A DNA stretch of 64,000 bases from Candidatus Paracaedibacter acanthamoebae (GTDB lineage: Bacteria > Pseudomonadota > Alphaproteobacteria > Paracaedibacterales > Paracaedibacteraceae): positions 62,001 to 126,000 of the forward strand of contig NZ_CP008941.1 of NCBI RefSeq assembly GCF_000742835.1. The letters are read 5' to 3'. The translations under genes and the position numbers were made by a program. The notes under the pieces were generated by a model that worked only from the letters and a program-made list of their open reading frames with translations, made no database searches and was not told the origin of the DNA. Below are positions 1-8,844 of this stretch, one piece after another (position 1 is the first letter of the stretch; every line of letters starts with the position of its first letter).

Positions 1-38
1 ATAAAACCATCGCTTCCACAAGAAAAATTAGCAGTGGA

Positions 39-1034
39 ATGATCGCCCTTTTAACAAACATACTATTTTTATTATCATCGGCGCAATCAATGGAGTATGT
101 CGTAGCCCCTGTGATCGGAGCAACGATGAAGCCCTATGTGAACCAAGCTTTAGAGGCGGTTCAGGCATGGGTAGAAACATATCCTAAAACATTTGAGAAC
201 GAATTTAATGAAGCAGTTTGTGGGATTGACCGAGGTAAATTGCGGCAAATTATAACCACCTCCCTTAGTGAGTTTGACAAGCAGGTAGAACGATGCAAGA
301 AAATAAAAGGCGGAAAGGGGCCAGTTAATTATAATATAGCTGTATTTGCTAATTTAGGGCAGGGTGCTTTAACCCATCTGCAAAAATATGAATTAGTCCT
401 CATCATGTTAGACTTTATTGATCATAGTAAAACGCTGTTAGATGCTAAGTGGAAGGAGGCAGGCAAGGATCTCACCGAAACCTATGATCCTCGGTTTCTG
501 GGAGAAACTCATGCTGAGCAATTTAGTATGTCCCAGCAGGAAACTACAATAAAAGCTCAGAAAATAATACATAGTTGGAAAATGAATCTCCTTGCGGCCT
601 TACATGAGAAATATTTCTATAAATGTGAAGGAGGATGGTTAGATCGTGGCGCTAGAAGTTATGTAAGACATCATAAACGTGGAAACGATTGGGGTATAAA
701 AGCTACTTTGCTAGGCACCGTATCTGTTCCAAAACGGTCGGATATCCTAAATCCTTTTTCTTTGGATGACGGAAGTTTAGAGGCAACTCTGGTTAGAGAA
801 TGTAATGCTGTGTATGACCCCACCGTGAAATTAATACGGGCGGGCTTAGAAACGCAGATTGGGCCGGATAAGCTTGATTATGTTGCTCGATTAAAAGACC
901 TATTTAAAGTTTTATTTCCTAATGAAATACCGCAATCGACAGATGGCCTAAAAAAACCACAATTTTTGTTAGATTACATTGAATTTTTAAGACAACAACA
1001 AGCTGAAAAACAAAAAACTGAAGCAAACGAGTAA
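39..1034 (+). CDS. secreted protein of unknown function (possibly 5'-truncated by window edge)
   Basis: I do not recognise this family. From the ATG at 39 it gives 331 residues. The first 18 or so are hydrophobic (LLTNILFLLSSAQS) and look like a signal peptide, so export is likely. The rest is soluble and mixed-charge, with no repeats or membrane spans. The tail (from about 315) is rich in Q, K and E. The reading frame is open upstream to the window edge (codon phase from base 3), so the true start may lie outside the window with a longer, positively charged n-region. A GAGGGC/GCCCTC hairpin follows the stop. It faces lpxC convergently. It resembles the other secreted unknowns here only in general style (signal peptide, AT-rich). 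The existence of the gene is fairly sure; its function is unknown. Confidence 0.7.
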   Translation: MIALLTNILFLLSSAQSMEYVVAPVIGATMKPYVNQALEAVQAWVETYPKTFENEFNEAVCGIDRGKLRQIITTSLSEFDKQVERCKKIKGGKGPVNYNIAVFANLGQGALTHLQKYELVLIMLDFIDHSKTLLDAKWKEAGKDLTETYDPRFLGETHAEQFSMSQQETTIKAQKIIHSWKMNLLAALHEKYFYKCEGGWLDRGARSYVRHHKRGNDWGIKATLLGTVSVPKRSDILNPFSLDDGSLEATLVRECNAVYDPTVKLIRAGLETQIGPDKLDYVARLKDLFKVLFPNEIPQSTDGLKKPQFLLDYIEFLRQQQAEKQKTEANE

Positions 1035-1052
1035 GGTGAAGAAGGGGGAACG

Positions 1053-1073
1053 GAGGGCAATCAGAGCCCTCTT
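1053..1073 (+). terminator. hairpin between convergent genes
   Basis: A 6-bp stem GAGGGC/GCCCTC with a 7-nt loop is followed by CTTAACT. The T-run is weak, so this is at best a partial intrinsic terminator. It sits between the stop of the secreted protein and the stop of lpxC and could serve either direction. Confidence 0.35.
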
Positions 1074-1095
1074 AACTGTCTGGCATGATACCGTA

Positions 1096-2055
1096 TTAGG
1101 CAATTCCCCAGTTTGAATGAAGTTGATCCTTCGGATCAACTAATTCCCAGGCAGATGGGTCGGCAAATAAAGCACGTAGCAATTGATTGTTGAGGCCATG
1201 GCCAGAGTTAATCCCATCAAAGTGGGCGAGCAGAACGCCGCCCGCTAAGGCTAAATCGCCAACGGCATCTAAAACTTTGTGGCGGACAAATTCATCATTG
1301 TGACGTAGGCCACCTTCATTCATGACACCGGCTTCGCCGATAACGATTGTGTTCTGTAAAGAGGCGCCTTTGGCCAAGCCAGCAGCTTGTAATTTTTGGG
1401 CGTCTTCGAAAAAGCCAAATGTGCGAGAATCTGCGAGGCATTCTACAAAGTCATCGCTATCTGGATAATAGGATAAAAAGCTCGTTTCCGCCATACGACC
1501 CGCAAAATTGAATTCCATACTGAAGCGACGCTCATCTGCTGGTAACAGGAAGGCTGTGCCTGTGCCATGGGAAACTTGGATGGGTTTTAAGACGCGAATA
1601 ATCTTGAGAGGCGCATTTTGACGCTTAATACCGACGGCTTGGATCAGCGTTACAAAGTCTGCTGAACTTCCATCCATGATTGGCACTTCTGGTCCACCGA
1701 CTTCAATGGCGGCATTATGAATGTGCATGCCGGCAAGGGCTGCAATAATGTGTTCAATTGTAGAAATACTCACCCCATGGGCATTCGTAATCTTAGTACA
1801 CATGCTGGTATCCGTCACATTGCTCCAGATCGCCTCAATCCGATTATGGTGAGCAACGTCTGTGCGCACAAACACATATCCTGTATTGATGGCGGCAGGT
1901 TTGATAGCCATGCTGACAGATTCACCCGAATGAACGCCCACACCGATGCAACGAATGGTTTTCGCTAATGTTTGCTGACAAGATGCTATGCGATCTGTGG
2001 GCAAGGGTACATTTGACCAGACAGGTGTCGATGTTATAAGAGCAGTTCCAAGCAT
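1096..2055 (-). CDS. lpxC: UDP-3-O-acyl-N-acetylglucosamine deacetylase
   Basis: LpxC is the zinc-dependent deacetylase that commits UDP-GlcNAc to lipid A synthesis in the cytoplasm. The protein has 319 residues against about 300 in typical members. The extra length is an N-terminal extension of about 25 residues before the usual start region (IRCIGVGVHSGE). Zinc ligands are visible: His102 in EHIIAAL, and His259 and Asp263 in VRHKVLDAVGDL. The catalytic His286 sits in NSGHGLNN. The MDGSS substrate-loop motif is near residue 130. The gene stands alone and is not beside ftsZ (54 kb), whereas in many proteobacteria lpxC closes the dcw cluster. Presence of lpxC means the cell makes lipid A. The family call is very secure; the exact start is less so. 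Confidence 0.96.
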   Translation of the reverse strand: MLGTALITSTPVWSNVPLPTDRIASCQQTLAKTIRCIGVGVHSGESVSMAIKPAAINTGYVFVRTDVAHHNRIEAIWSNVTDTSMCTKITNAHGVSISTIEHIIAALAGMHIHNAAIEVGGPEVPIMDGSSADFVTLIQAVGIKRQNAPLKIIRVLKPIQVSHGTGTAFLLPADERRFSMEFNFAGRMAETSFLSYYPDSDDFVECLADSRTFGFFEDAQKLQAAGLAKGASLQNTIVIGEAGVMNEGGLRHNDEFVRHKVLDAVGDLALAGGVLLAHFDGINSGHGLNNQLLRALFADPSAWELVDPKDQLHSNWGIA

Positions 2056-2284
2056 AATGTATATCTCTTTTAAAGATCCTCATTTATAACAATACGGCAA
2101 AACTTTCTTGAATAGGAAGCAGTGGTTTATTACGAAGTGTTACATTGGGGGAAGAGGTTGCTCTTTGCCTTTTGGCTTTTCCATCCGTGCGATAAAGGTG
2201 AATAGAGTTTATTTCAGTTTGTAGTTGTATAATTCTTTGTTACAGTTGGATACACTCATAAAACTATTTCGAGTATAACACTTC

Positions 2285-3505
2285 ATGAGTTTCTTTTCTC
2301 TGTTCGAAATCCAAAATTTGGATAAAAAACAAGCCCGCCTCAGTTTATGGGGTGTTTCTTGGATGAGCTTTTTCTGGAGCACATCTTCCTTAATGGTATT
2401 TTCATTGCTACCCATCTTTATTACGGATGTGTTAGGGGCTTCCCGCGCTAAATTGGGGATTATTGAAGGCGTTGCTATCTCACTCGGCTTTTTTTCCAAG
2501 GTTTTTTCCGGTGTCATCAGTGATATTTTTCGCTTAAGGAAGCCGTTGATTGCTATCGGATCGGTAATGACAATTTTGCTGAAGTTCGTTTTTGCCGCGG
2601 CCACAAGTATTGGTTGGATTTTTGCGGCTCGCTCTATCGACCGTCTCTCAAAAGGAATCCGCTCAGCACCAACGGATGCTTTGATCGCAGACATTTCACA
2701 GAACTTGCACCGTGGTCAAAGCTATGGATTGCGGCAGGCCCTTTATACATCTGGCGCCGTGGTGGGCTCCCTTCTTGCCACACTTCTGGTTTATCTAAGT
2801 GATAATAACTATCGGCTTATTTTTACGCTAGCAGCAATTCCAGCTTTTATAGCGCTTGTAATCTTGCTGTCTCTTGTTAAACAACCGGTGATTAAAGATG
2901 ATATTAAAAAGGATCATGCGGGATGGCAATTCGGTGACATAAAGTATTTGCCTGCTTCCTTCTGGTCATTGCTGGGTGTTGCATTTGTTTTAATGCTAGC
3001 ACGCTTTAGTGAAGCCTTTATCAATATTCGGGCTAAGGATGTGGGATGGTCAATTCACTACTTGCCATTATTAAGTGTGGGTATGGAACTCGTTCATGCA
3101 GGTGTTGCCTATCCCATTGGACGGATGGCCACTCGCAATAATTTAAATTCCCTGTTGTTCAAAGGGATTGTAGTGTTAGTTATTACCAACATTGTGTTTA
3201 TTACAACGCACTCGATTATCGGGGCAGGTATTGCAGCTATGTTGGCGGGCTTGCACATGGGAATGACGCAAGGATTGCTGTCAACCTTGGTTGCTGAATC
3301 CACCCCTGCAGAATTACGCGGCACGGCTTTTGCAATTTACTATTTTTCTTCGGGTATTGCTGTGTTGATCGGCAATATGCTGGCTGGATATTTATCTGAT
3401 TTAATCGGATCCACAGGATGCTTTATGGGGGGCTTAATTTTTACAGCTTTAGCATCGGTTTTGTTATTCTTTAAGAATCAAGGCGGCGTAAGAAGGTTCC
3501 CCTAA
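2285..3505 (+). CDS. major facilitator superfamily transporter
   Basis: This is a 406-residue integral membrane protein with about 12 hydrophobic segments, divided into two halves by a charged loop around residues 200-215 (KQPVIKDDIKKDHAG). The loop after TM2 reads DIFRLRKPL, a form of the MFS G-x-x-x-D-R/K-x-G-R signature. The RSIDRLSKGIRSAPTDALIADIS segment resembles drug/proton antiporter-like or phosphoglycerate-type MFS proteins found in many Proteobacteria. The substrate cannot be read from the sequence. There is no clear Shine-Dalgarno before the ATG at 2285. It is divergent from lpxC across about 230 bp, which must contain both promoters, and convergent with ispB. Confidence 0.85.
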   Translation: MSFFSLFEIQNLDKKQARLSLWGVSWMSFFWSTSSLMVFSLLPIFITDVLGASRAKLGIIEGVAISLGFFSKVFSGVISDIFRLRKPLIAIGSVMTILLKFVFAAATSIGWIFAARSIDRLSKGIRSAPTDALIADISQNLHRGQSYGLRQALYTSGAVVGSLLATLLVYLSDNNYRLIFTLAAIPAFIALVILLSLVKQPVIKDDIKKDHAGWQFGDIKYLPASFWSLLGVAFVLMLARFSEAFINIRAKDVGWSIHYLPLLSVGMELVHAGVAYPIGRMATRNNLNSLLFKGIVVLVITNIVFITTHSIIGAGIAAMLAGLHMGMTQGLLSTLVAESTPAELRGTAFAIYYFSSGIAVLIGNMLAGYLSDLIGSTGCFMGGLIFTALASVLLFFKNQGGVRRFP

Positions 3506-3550
3506 GTGCAAAAAGGGGCTTAAAGTTCATCCCTTGATTTTTATGAAGCG

Positions 3551-4573
3551 TTATTTGTTTCTGGTGAGGCACTCTCTTAAGAGGCCATTAAGCAAGACTT
3601 TGAAGTCGCCCTGCTTATGGGTGAGGGGTTGGGATTGGCGCATAATGTCAGCTGCAAGCGCCAAGCTTTTCTCAAACCCCTTATGGCTTTCAATAAGATG
3701 GCGCATTCGATTTAAATCTTCTGCTGTTTGGTTAAGCTCTATCATGGTTTGATTTAAAAACTTTCGCTCTTCAACCGTGGCCATTTGATAGGCGTAAATT
3801 ACGGGCAATGTTATCTTGCCTTCCCTAAAATCATCCCCCGGTACTTTGCCGCGGGCATCATTGGTTACCTGATAATCCAAAACATCATCAGTTATTTGGA
3901 AAATAAGACCAAGGTTGTAACCGTAATGGTAGAAATCTAAAGCATCTTGGTCGCTGGCACCGGCAACCAGCGCGCCGGTTTGGCAGGCCGCCCCAAATAA
4001 CTCTGCGGTTTTTGCCCCCATAATTTGTAAGGACGCTTCGATGGAAAGGTCAAAGCTGTGACTTTCCACGAGCTGGCGTACTTCGCCGGCCGTAATGACT
4101 GCTGAAGTTTTTGATAAAATTTGTAAAACCCGAAGATCGCCGGTGGTCACCATCAATTCAAAGGCCTTGGCAAAAAGAAAGTCACCGACAAGGATGGCGG
4201 CCGTATTGCCCCAAACCGTGTGCGCGGTGGGAGTACCACGGCGGAGGTCGGATTCATCAATCACATCATCATGGAGCAAGGTTGCCGTGTGAATAAATTC
4301 AACGGCTGCGGCCAAAGCAATCGTTGAGGGAGAAATATGGCCATGAATGTGAGAGGCTAAAATCACAAGGGCAGGGCGCAGACGCTTGCCACCCGAATAA
4401 ATAATATGCTTGGCAATTTGTTCAATTAAGGGAATATCACTTTTTAAATGATCGTCAATAAGGGCATCCACAAGGCGCATAGAATCAGCCACTAATGACG
4501 ATAAATTCTCAAAGGCTGTTAAAGAATTTTCATGAACTGCTGCTAAAGCCATTGATGTTCGATGGAATCGCAT
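3551..4573 (-). CDS. ispB: polyprenyl diphosphate synthase (octaprenyl type)
   Basis: A trans-isoprenyl diphosphate synthase of 340 residues, making the long prenyl tail used for ubiquinone. The first aspartate-rich motif (LLHDDVIDE, DD at 102-103) and the second (TDDVLDYQ, near 229) bind Mg2+ and the diphosphates. GGKRLRP near 61-67 is the IPP-binding motif. Small residues before the first motif (HTATLL) are compatible with long-chain products. It is divergent from the trmN6-type methyltransferase, a pairing widely kept in Alphaproteobacteria. A second ATG (codon 8) is an alternative start. Octaprenyl versus nona- or decaprenyl product cannot be told from sequence. Confidence 0.93.
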   Translation of the reverse strand: MRFHRTSMALAAVHENSLTAFENLSSLVADSMRLVDALIDDHLKSDIPLIEQIAKHIIYSGGKRLRPALVILASHIHGHISPSTIALAAAVEFIHTATLLHDDVIDESDLRRGTPTAHTVWGNTAAILVGDFLFAKAFELMVTTGDLRVLQILSKTSAVITAGEVRQLVESHSFDLSIEASLQIMGAKTAELFGAACQTGALVAGASDQDALDFYHYGYNLGLIFQITDDVLDYQVTNDARGKVPGDDFREGKITLPVIYAYQMATVEERKFLNQTMIELNQTAEDLNRMRHLIESHKGFEKSLALAADIMRQSQPLTHKQGDFKVLLNGLLRECLTRNK

Positions 4574-4629
4574 GTAAATATTTATTAATTATAGTTGTAA
4601 CGCCTCTAGCCCTGAATACAAAGCAGAAA

Positions 4630-5388
4630 ATGCAATCACATCCCATAAAAAACCCAGAAATCACCGAAGACTACCTTCTTGGCGGTCGGATTCTTGTTCG
4701 TCAACCTGCTCACGGTTATCGTGTTGCAATTGACCCAATCTTCTTGGCGGCAAGCTTAGATGTACAAGAAAACGAAAGTGTTTTGGATGTGGGGGCTGGC
4801 GTTGGCGCAGCGTCCTTATGCCTTGCTTACCGTGTCCCTAGCTGTAAAATTGTTGGCTTGGAAATCCAGCGGCCCAATGTTCGGTTAGCGATGGAAAATA
4901 TTGCTCTAAACAATATGCGGGGACGCGTTGAAGTTTTGGTAGGGGATCTGTTACAGCCACCCCCGCGTTTAGCGGGAGGAACTTTTGCCCATGTCATGGC
5001 CAATCCTCCGTATTTAGAGGATCACCGCGCCAGTGTTAGTGCGACAGATCATAAACAAATTTCCCATACCGAAGGGCATGTAAGTCTTATGCAATGGGCC
5101 AAGTTTGCCTTGCTGATGGCACGCCCCAAAGGAACAATTACCTTTATTTATCGAGCCGATCGCTTGCATGAGATTTTATCTTATTTCCATGGCAAATTAG
5201 GCGATATTACAATTTTTCCACTCTGGCCAGGTCCTGGCAAACCCGCTAAACGGGTCTTGATAAGAGGGCGGAAATCTTCCCACGGTCCGACTGTTTTGTC
5301 CCAAGGACTCACCTTGCATCATCCCGATGGACGCTATACCGAGGCGGCGGACAATATTTTACGCAATGGCGCCCCCCTTATCCTTTAA
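4630..5388 (+). CDS. trmN6: tRNA1(Val) (adenine37-N6)-methyltransferase-like protein
   Basis: A 252-residue class I SAM-dependent methyltransferase of the TrmN6/YfiC group. The SAM-binding loop is VLDVGAGVGAASLCL, an acidic residue at the end of strand 2 is in VGLEIQ, and the catalytic NPPY motif (ANPPYLED) is typical of N6-adenine methyltransferases. The N-terminal TEDYLLGGRILVRQPAHGYRVAIDPIFLAA is characteristic of the family. I chose the ATG at 4630 because this block begins right after it; longer starts in the same frame would overlap ispB and lack family similarity. It is divergent from ispB. The exact tRNA target is inferred from the family. Confidence 0.9.
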   Translation: MQSHPIKNPEITEDYLLGGRILVRQPAHGYRVAIDPIFLAASLDVQENESVLDVGAGVGAASLCLAYRVPSCKIVGLEIQRPNVRLAMENIALNNMRGRVEVLVGDLLQPPPRLAGGTFAHVMANPPYLEDHRASVSATDHKQISHTEGHVSLMQWAKFALLMARPKGTITFIYRADRLHEILSYFHGKLGDITIFPLWPGPGKPAKRVLIRGRKSSHGPTVLSQGLTLHHPDGRYTEAADNILRNGAPLIL

Positions 5389-5434
5389 GAAGAGTTGAGC
5401 CGAATATATGTCATAATTGGCTCAGGGGTGGTGT

Positions 5435-6017
5435 ATGCACTATAATTGGCAGCATCCGAATTGGCCAAATTTTGAGTATGATTTGTCCGGTATTCAGTCG
5501 GTATTGTATGATTATGCGCGTGAATCCAATGGAATTATGGCTGCATTGGATCAGTTTCCAGAAAATTACAGACTAGAAGCTTTGCTAGACCTGATGGTGA
5601 GTGAAGCTATCGGTGCCGTCAAACCAGATTATAAAAAATAAAAAAGCGTATTATCAGCATTTGGCGGAGGCAAGTCAGTATTCATTAAATATTACAAATT
5701 GGATTATATTTTTCTGCCATTTAATCCTTTCGGTTCAACTGGATACCAAAGATCTGGTTCAGTTTACGCTAAAAAAAGCTCGGTTTTGGACTCAATATTC
5801 TGATCTATTGTCACCGCGCCAGACTAAAGTTATCAAGCGATTATTTGAGGCGGGCAAGGAGGGATTTGTCGGTGGCATCAGTGCCAAGAAGTATATGATC
5901 ATTGCTGATTGTTCCAAGGCTACAGCAACTCGGGATCTTGCTCTCTTAGTGGAACTGGGCTGCCTTTACCAATTAGAGGGGGGTGGCCGTAATACACGCT
6001 ATGATTTAGCTATATAA
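5435..6017 (+). pseudogene. Fic-family protein remnant (core deleted, frameshifted)
   Basis: Two fragments in different frames together match the two ends of a DUF4172-Fic protein. Bases 5435-5641 encode the N-terminal DUF4172 start (WQHPNWPNFEYD then RLEALLDLMVSEAIGA). From about 5637 to 6017, in the next frame, comes the C-terminal part: YYQHLAEASQYSLNITNWI, KARFWTQYSDLLSPRQTKVI, then the winged helix GGISAKKYMIIADCSKATATRDLALLVELG and a GGRNTRYDL end. The central Fic domain with HPFxxGNGR, which would transfer AMP to target proteins, is missing altogether. The fragments meet within a few bases around 5635-5645, so an internal deletion of roughly 150-200 codons with a frame change is the simplest reading. 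The intact family is often a regulator or effector; this copy cannot be catalytically active. Confidence 0.85.
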
Positions 6018-6075
6018 GGTGGGCCGCGACAAAATGACGTGCTGTTAAAATACTAAAAACTGATAGAGTAAAAGC

Positions 6076-6270
6076 ATGAATACGATCCTGACAATTTTAC
6101 TGGTAATTGCTTTGATGGGCGTCATCGGCGTCCTTGGTTTTGGGCTTTATACCCTCTTGCGAGGGGGAGAAATTAGCCGTAAACATTCGAATACAGCCAT
6201 GCGGTGGCGGGTTTTATTGCAAGGCATTGCTCTTTTAGTTTTTGCGATCATTCTTTGGCTTGGTCGCTAA
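6076..6270 (+). CDS. twin-transmembrane small protein (HIG1-like)
   Basis: A 64-residue protein with two hydrophobic helices (about 4-29 and 45-62) joined by a short basic loop (RGGEISRKHSNTAMRWR). This is the pattern of the twin-transmembrane/HIG1-type proteins that precede the cobalamin adenosyltransferase and etfBA genes in many Alphaproteobacteria. Location would be the inner membrane with the loop in the cytoplasm. The biochemical role is not established in bacteria; the mitochondrial relatives are respiratory supercomplex factors, so a link to electron transfer is only suggestive. Here a secreted hydrolase gene lies between it and pduO, interrupting the usual order. Confidence 0.8.
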   Translation: MNTILTILLVIALMGVIGVLGFGLYTLLRGGEISRKHSNTAMRWRVLLQGIALLVFAIILWLGR

Positions 6271-6379
6271 CCCTCCTATCAGCTTATTAGGCTGGTCTTT
6301 TAATTTTAATAATATTTGAACCAATTTTTCTTGAATGCTAAGGTTTTATAGATATCTATAAAGTTGTGAAAGGGTATTC

Positions 6380-7423
6380 ATGTTTAATAAATCTATTTTT
6401 TTAAGTGCGATGCTGTGGGCATCTTTTGCCTTGGGGGGAGAAGAAGGAGAGCCAGCGAGTTCTTCTTCTTTCCTGACAATGTTAGGCTCTTCTTATATAG
6501 AATCCCTTAGGAATTTGCCAGAAAATACAATAGTGAAATCTTTCTATTGGACTGGTGGTGGTAAAGTTGTGGAAAAAGTTGCTATTCCTTTAAATGGACA
6601 AAATCCGCATTATAAGCCAATTGGATGGGATGCTTATAGTGAAAAAGTTGCAACTCATACCCTGGATGGCATACGGATAACAGGAAATTGGTTAGCAAGC
6701 GGGAATCTCGAAACTGTTATTATGTTCCATGGTAATGGGATGAACGCTGATGATTATGAACCCTGGGCAACCTGGTTTAATTGGCAAGGGTTTAATGCGT
6801 TGGCGTTAACAATCCAGGGGTATCCAGGTAGTGAGGGAACTTCTGAAAATTTACCCATGGCCTCGGCTTTGCTCGTGGAGGCAGCTTTTCGATTTGCTAT
6901 GCACGAGAAAAATATTCCCTTAGAGAAAATTGCTGTATATGGGTTATCTCTCGGTGGTGCTTATGCAACTTATGCGGGTCGATATTTAGGAGTGCCAGTT
7001 ATTTTACAGAATACTCTCACCACCATTGGTGATATGCCGCAGAATATTATTAGTAATTATTTTCCATCGATTGTAGGGCGAGCCATAGCTCGCTCAAATC
7101 TTGATTATCAACCCCCAATGCCAGAACTTGAGAGTTTGGGTATCTTTGCCGCGCGGGGAAGCGTGCCTCTTAATTCTTACAATAACATAGAAAACCTTAA
7201 AAATACCAACAGCCCTGTCATGATTTTGTTTGGTGAAAAAGATTGGTTAATGGGAAGGGAGAAGCGTGCCCAAGAATTGTATAAGGCGCGTTATGGCAAG
7301 ACTGCAGAGATAGATCAAAATTTATTTGTTAAAATTTCTGATGGCGATCACTGTGATGTATTCTTGGGAAATATTAAAGCTGAAGCCCAAGTGAGAGAGT
7401 TTTTGCAGGCTCAACTAAGATAA
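6380..7423 (+). CDS. secreted alpha/beta-hydrolase
   Basis: 347 residues with an N-terminal signal peptide (hydrophobic stretch LSAMLWASFALG). The alpha/beta-hydrolase fold signs are present: an oxyanion-hole HGNG near residue 117, the nucleophile elbow GLSLGG with Ser at about 193, a likely acid Asp in FGEKDWL, and the His in DGDHCDVF at about 324. Substrate is unknown; a lipase, esterase or peptidase are all possible. A serine-rich linker (SSSSF) follows the signal peptide. It is transcribed with the ETF cluster but is not part of the standard cluster, so it looks like an insertion of an accessory exported enzyme. No lipobox is seen. Confidence 0.85.
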   Translation: MFNKSIFLSAMLWASFALGGEEGEPASSSSFLTMLGSSYIESLRNLPENTIVKSFYWTGGGKVVEKVAIPLNGQNPHYKPIGWDAYSEKVATHTLDGIRITGNWLASGNLETVIMFHGNGMNADDYEPWATWFNWQGFNALALTIQGYPGSEGTSENLPMASALLVEAAFRFAMHEKNIPLEKIAVYGLSLGGAYATYAGRYLGVPVILQNTLTTIGDMPQNIISNYFPSIVGRAIARSNLDYQPPMPELESLGIFAARGSVPLNSYNNIENLKNTNSPVMILFGEKDWLMGREKRAQELYKARYGKTAEIDQNLFVKISDGDHCDVFLGNIKAEAQVREFLQAQLR

Positions 7424-7524
7424 AAAAGTGGCAAACGGGGTGTAAAAATGCAAACCATAGACTCTAGGGTAGGTTGAGAAGAAGAGGTTACTTGCTTTAA
7501 TTGGGAAATTTAGGAGGAAATCAA

Positions 7525-8079
7525 ATGGTTCAACTAACACGCATTTACACTCGAGGGGGAGATAAAGGTAAAGCATCGCTTGGCGATGGGACTCGAATTT
7601 ATAAATCAGATTTACGGATGGAGGCAATTGGGAGTGTTGATGAAGCCAATGCTTCCCTAGGTTTGGTGATGCTGCATGCCGAAAGCGATATTGCCAAGAT
7701 TCTCTTTCGCATTCAAAATGATTTATTTGATGTAGGGGCTGATCTGTGCATGTCGGATACTACTCAACCGGGTTTGCGGATTGTTGCCTCTCAGGTAACC
7801 TGGTTAGAGCATCAAATTGATCATTTTAATGAATCGTTAAGTCCTTTAAATTCTTTTGTCCTGCCCGGTGGTACGCAATTGGCGGCTTATCTGCATTTAG
7901 CACGGACAATTGTGCGCCGAGCAGAAAGAGTTATTGTTGCCTTATCCCTGCAAAGTCAGATAAATTTAGAAGTAGTAAGATATATCAATCGATTGTCAGA
8001 CTTATTATTTGTTTTATCAAGGTATACAAATAATAAGGGATTGCAGGATGTGTTGTGGGTTCCAGGGGCAAACCGCTAA
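7525..8079 (+). CDS. pduO: cob(I)alamin adenosyltransferase, PduO type
   Basis: Transfers adenosyl from ATP to cob(I)alamin to give coenzyme B12. The TRGGDKGKASLGDG start near residues 8-21 is the ATP-binding signature, and VRRAERVIV and RYINRLSDLLFVLSRY in the C-terminal helices bind ATP/corrinoid. I start at the ATG at 7525, which has a strong AGGAGG ribosome binding site 7 nt upstream and matches the usual family N-terminus, giving 184 residues. It lies 24 bp before etfB, in the conserved ATR-etfB-etfA-hbd order. It implies at least one adenosylcobalamin enzyme elsewhere in the genome. Confidence 0.94.
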   Translation: MVQLTRIYTRGGDKGKASLGDGTRIYKSDLRMEAIGSVDEANASLGLVMLHAESDIAKILFRIQNDLFDVGADLCMSDTTQPGLRIVASQVTWLEHQIDHFNESLSPLNSFVLPGGTQLAAYLHLARTIVRRAERVIVALSLQSQINLEVVRYINRLSDLLFVLSRYTNNKGLQDVLWVPGANR

Positions 8080-8103
8080 GCAGTTGATTAAGGAGGGGGA
8101 TGT

Positions 8104-8844
8104 ATGAAAGTTCTGGTCGCAGTTAAGCGCGTGGTGGATTATAATATAAAGATTCGCGTCAAATCTGACGGTTCTGGCGTTGAACTTAATAACGTCAAAA
8201 TGTCGATTAATCCATTTGATGAAATCGCTGTTGAAGAAGCGGTGAAGCTAAAAGAAAAAGGGGTCGCCAGCGAAGTTGTTGTGTGCTCCATCGGAAGCAA
8301 GTCTTGCCAAGAGACCTTGCGCTTTGCCTTGGCCTTAGGGGTTGAACGTGCTATTCATATTGATGCGGAAGACTCGCCTGAACCCTTAGTCGTGGCTAAA
8401 ATTCTGAAGAAAATTTGTGAAGAGGAGTCACCTAATTTAGTCATTCTGGGTAAGCAAGCCATTGATGATGATTGTAATCAGGTGGGGCAAATGCTATCGG
8501 CGCTCTTAGATTGGCCGCAAGGAACCTTTATTTCTGAATTGTCTATTGAGGGGGACAAAGCCAACATTACACGTGAAGTGGATGGGGGCTTAGAAAAAAT
8601 TCAAATCAACTTACCTGCTATTATCACCACGGATCTTCGTCTTAATGTGCCCCGTTTTGCGGCCTTACCTAACATTATGAAGGCGAAAACGAAACCATTG
8701 GCGGTGGTTGAGGCGGGCTCATTGGGAATTGATACCGATCGCCGTTTAGAAGTTTTAAAAACCATGGAACCACCGATTCGTCAAGGAGGCACCAAAGTTG
8801 CCACTGTGGAAGACCTAATTGATCAAATTAAAAAGGTGATTTAA
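8104..8844 (+). CDS. etfB: electron transfer flavoprotein beta subunit
   Basis: Beta subunit of the soluble flavoprotein that takes electrons from acyl-CoA dehydrogenases to ETF:quinone oxidoreductase. Length 246 matches the family. Typical segments are MKVLVAVKRVVDYN at the start, SINPFDEIAVEEAVKLKEKG near 40, the AMP-binding loop VILGKQAIDDDCNQVGQMLSALLDWPQGTF, and a C-terminal recognition-loop region (RLNVPRFAALPNIMKAKTKPL) that docks on dehydrogenases. A strong AAGGAGGGGG site precedes the ATG. It abuts etfA with no gap. It would serve the FadE-like dehydrogenase at 42.9 kb. Confidence 0.97.
   Translation: MKVLVAVKRVVDYNIKIRVKSDGSGVELNNVKMSINPFDEIAVEEAVKLKEKGVASEVVVCSIGSKSCQETLRFALALGVERAIHIDAEDSPEPLVVAKILKKICEEESPNLVILGKQAIDDDCNQVGQMLSALLDWPQGTFISELSIEGDKANITREVDGGLEKIQINLPAIITTDLRLNVPRFAALPNIMKAKTKPLAVVEAGSLGIDTDRRLEVLKTMEPPIRQGGTKVATVEDLIDQIKKVI

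Noticed and set aside
2209-2694. 161-codon frame opposite the MFS gene start
   Set aside because: Shadow of the membrane protein on the other strand; composition and context give no support.
7441-7524. Cobalamin riboswitch before pduO
   Set aside because: The leader is under 90 nt and lacks the conserved B12-box core.
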